Source: Phycisphaerae bacterium
GTDB taxonomy: Bacteria > Planctomycetota > Phycisphaerae > Sedimentisphaerales > Anaerobacaceae
Direction: 5' to 3'
Assembly: GCA_030609625.1 (NCBI GenBank)
Contig: JAUWBX010000220.1
Coordinates: 1 to 5,120 of the forward strand
DNA length: 5,120 nucleotides
The notes beneath the pieces were generated by a model. It saw nothing but the letters and a program-made list of their open reading frames with translations. It was not told the DNA's origin and searched no databases. The position numbers and the translations under genes are program-made. Position 1 is the first letter of the stretch. Every line of letters starts with the position of its first letter. Positions 5,084 through 5,120 of this stretch are shown piece after piece.

Positions 5084-5119
5084 GCCTGTCAAAGCGGAGC
5101 GTAGATCCCGCTGTCGGGG
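5084..5119 (-). repeat. Right copy of the inverted intergenic repeat flanking the cupin gene
   Basis: Read on the minus strand it runs CCCCGACAGCGGGATC then TACGCTCCGCTTTGACAGGC, matching the left copy apart from one missing base and a few substitutions. Both copies place the CCCCGA end outermost relative to the cupin gene, as terminal inverted repeats would. The window ends one base beyond, so the outer flank and any target duplication cannot be seen. Confidence 0.68.
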
Positions 5120-5120
5120 C

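Noticed and set aside
1..5120. CRISPR array, tRNA, rRNA or riboswitch
   Set aside because: No regularly spaced direct repeats, no tRNA-like cloverleaf motifs, and no conserved leader structures were seen on either strand by eye.

Overview
This window looks like the distal part of a chromosomal (sedentary-type) integron cassette array, joined to an ordinary chromosomal segment. All genes read left to right. No integrase, attI, rRNA, tRNA or CRISPR is present. The host cannot be named from the sequence. A moderate-GC environmental Gram-negative (proteobacterial or desulfobacterial type) is a reasonable guess, because such arrays and cation-chloride-cotransporter homologues occur there, but this is inference.

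Array part (1 to about 2445): the window opens with the C-terminal end of a MazF/PemK-type toxin gene, followed by a compact, partly eroded attC site. A complete cassette of about 1.98 kb follows (180-2160). It carries its own promoter with two operator-like palindromes, then a HipB-type antitoxin and a HipA-type kinase toxin that overlap by 8 nt. It ends in a well-formed attC site (2108-2166). The next cassette is a small AT-rich one with a single 88-codon gene of unknown function. The start of its own attC overlaps the gene's stop codon, and there the attC signal breaks off. Cassette borders are supported independently of any gene call: each cassette's first bases are the reverse complement of the R'' box at its own 3' end (TTAGCC with GGCTAA; TTATCA with TGATAA), as expected if each cassette was once a circle.

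Chromosomal part (about 2445-5120): a 683-aa membrane transporter of the SLC12 cation-chloride cotransporter family, closer in motifs to NKCC than to typical amino-acid permeases. It has a SLC12-like soluble domain and an unusual Ala/Lys/Glu-rich C-terminal tail. It is followed by a 109-aa single-domain cupin with an excellent ribosome binding site. The cupin gene lies between two copies of an approximately 36-nt repeat in inverted orientation (4586-4622 and 5084-5119).

Functionally, the two toxin-antitoxin systems probably help hold the cassette array in the population. The transporter would move K+/Na+ with Cl- across the inner membrane. The cupin is a likely small metal-binding enzyme or sensor with no visible link to the transporter beyond position.
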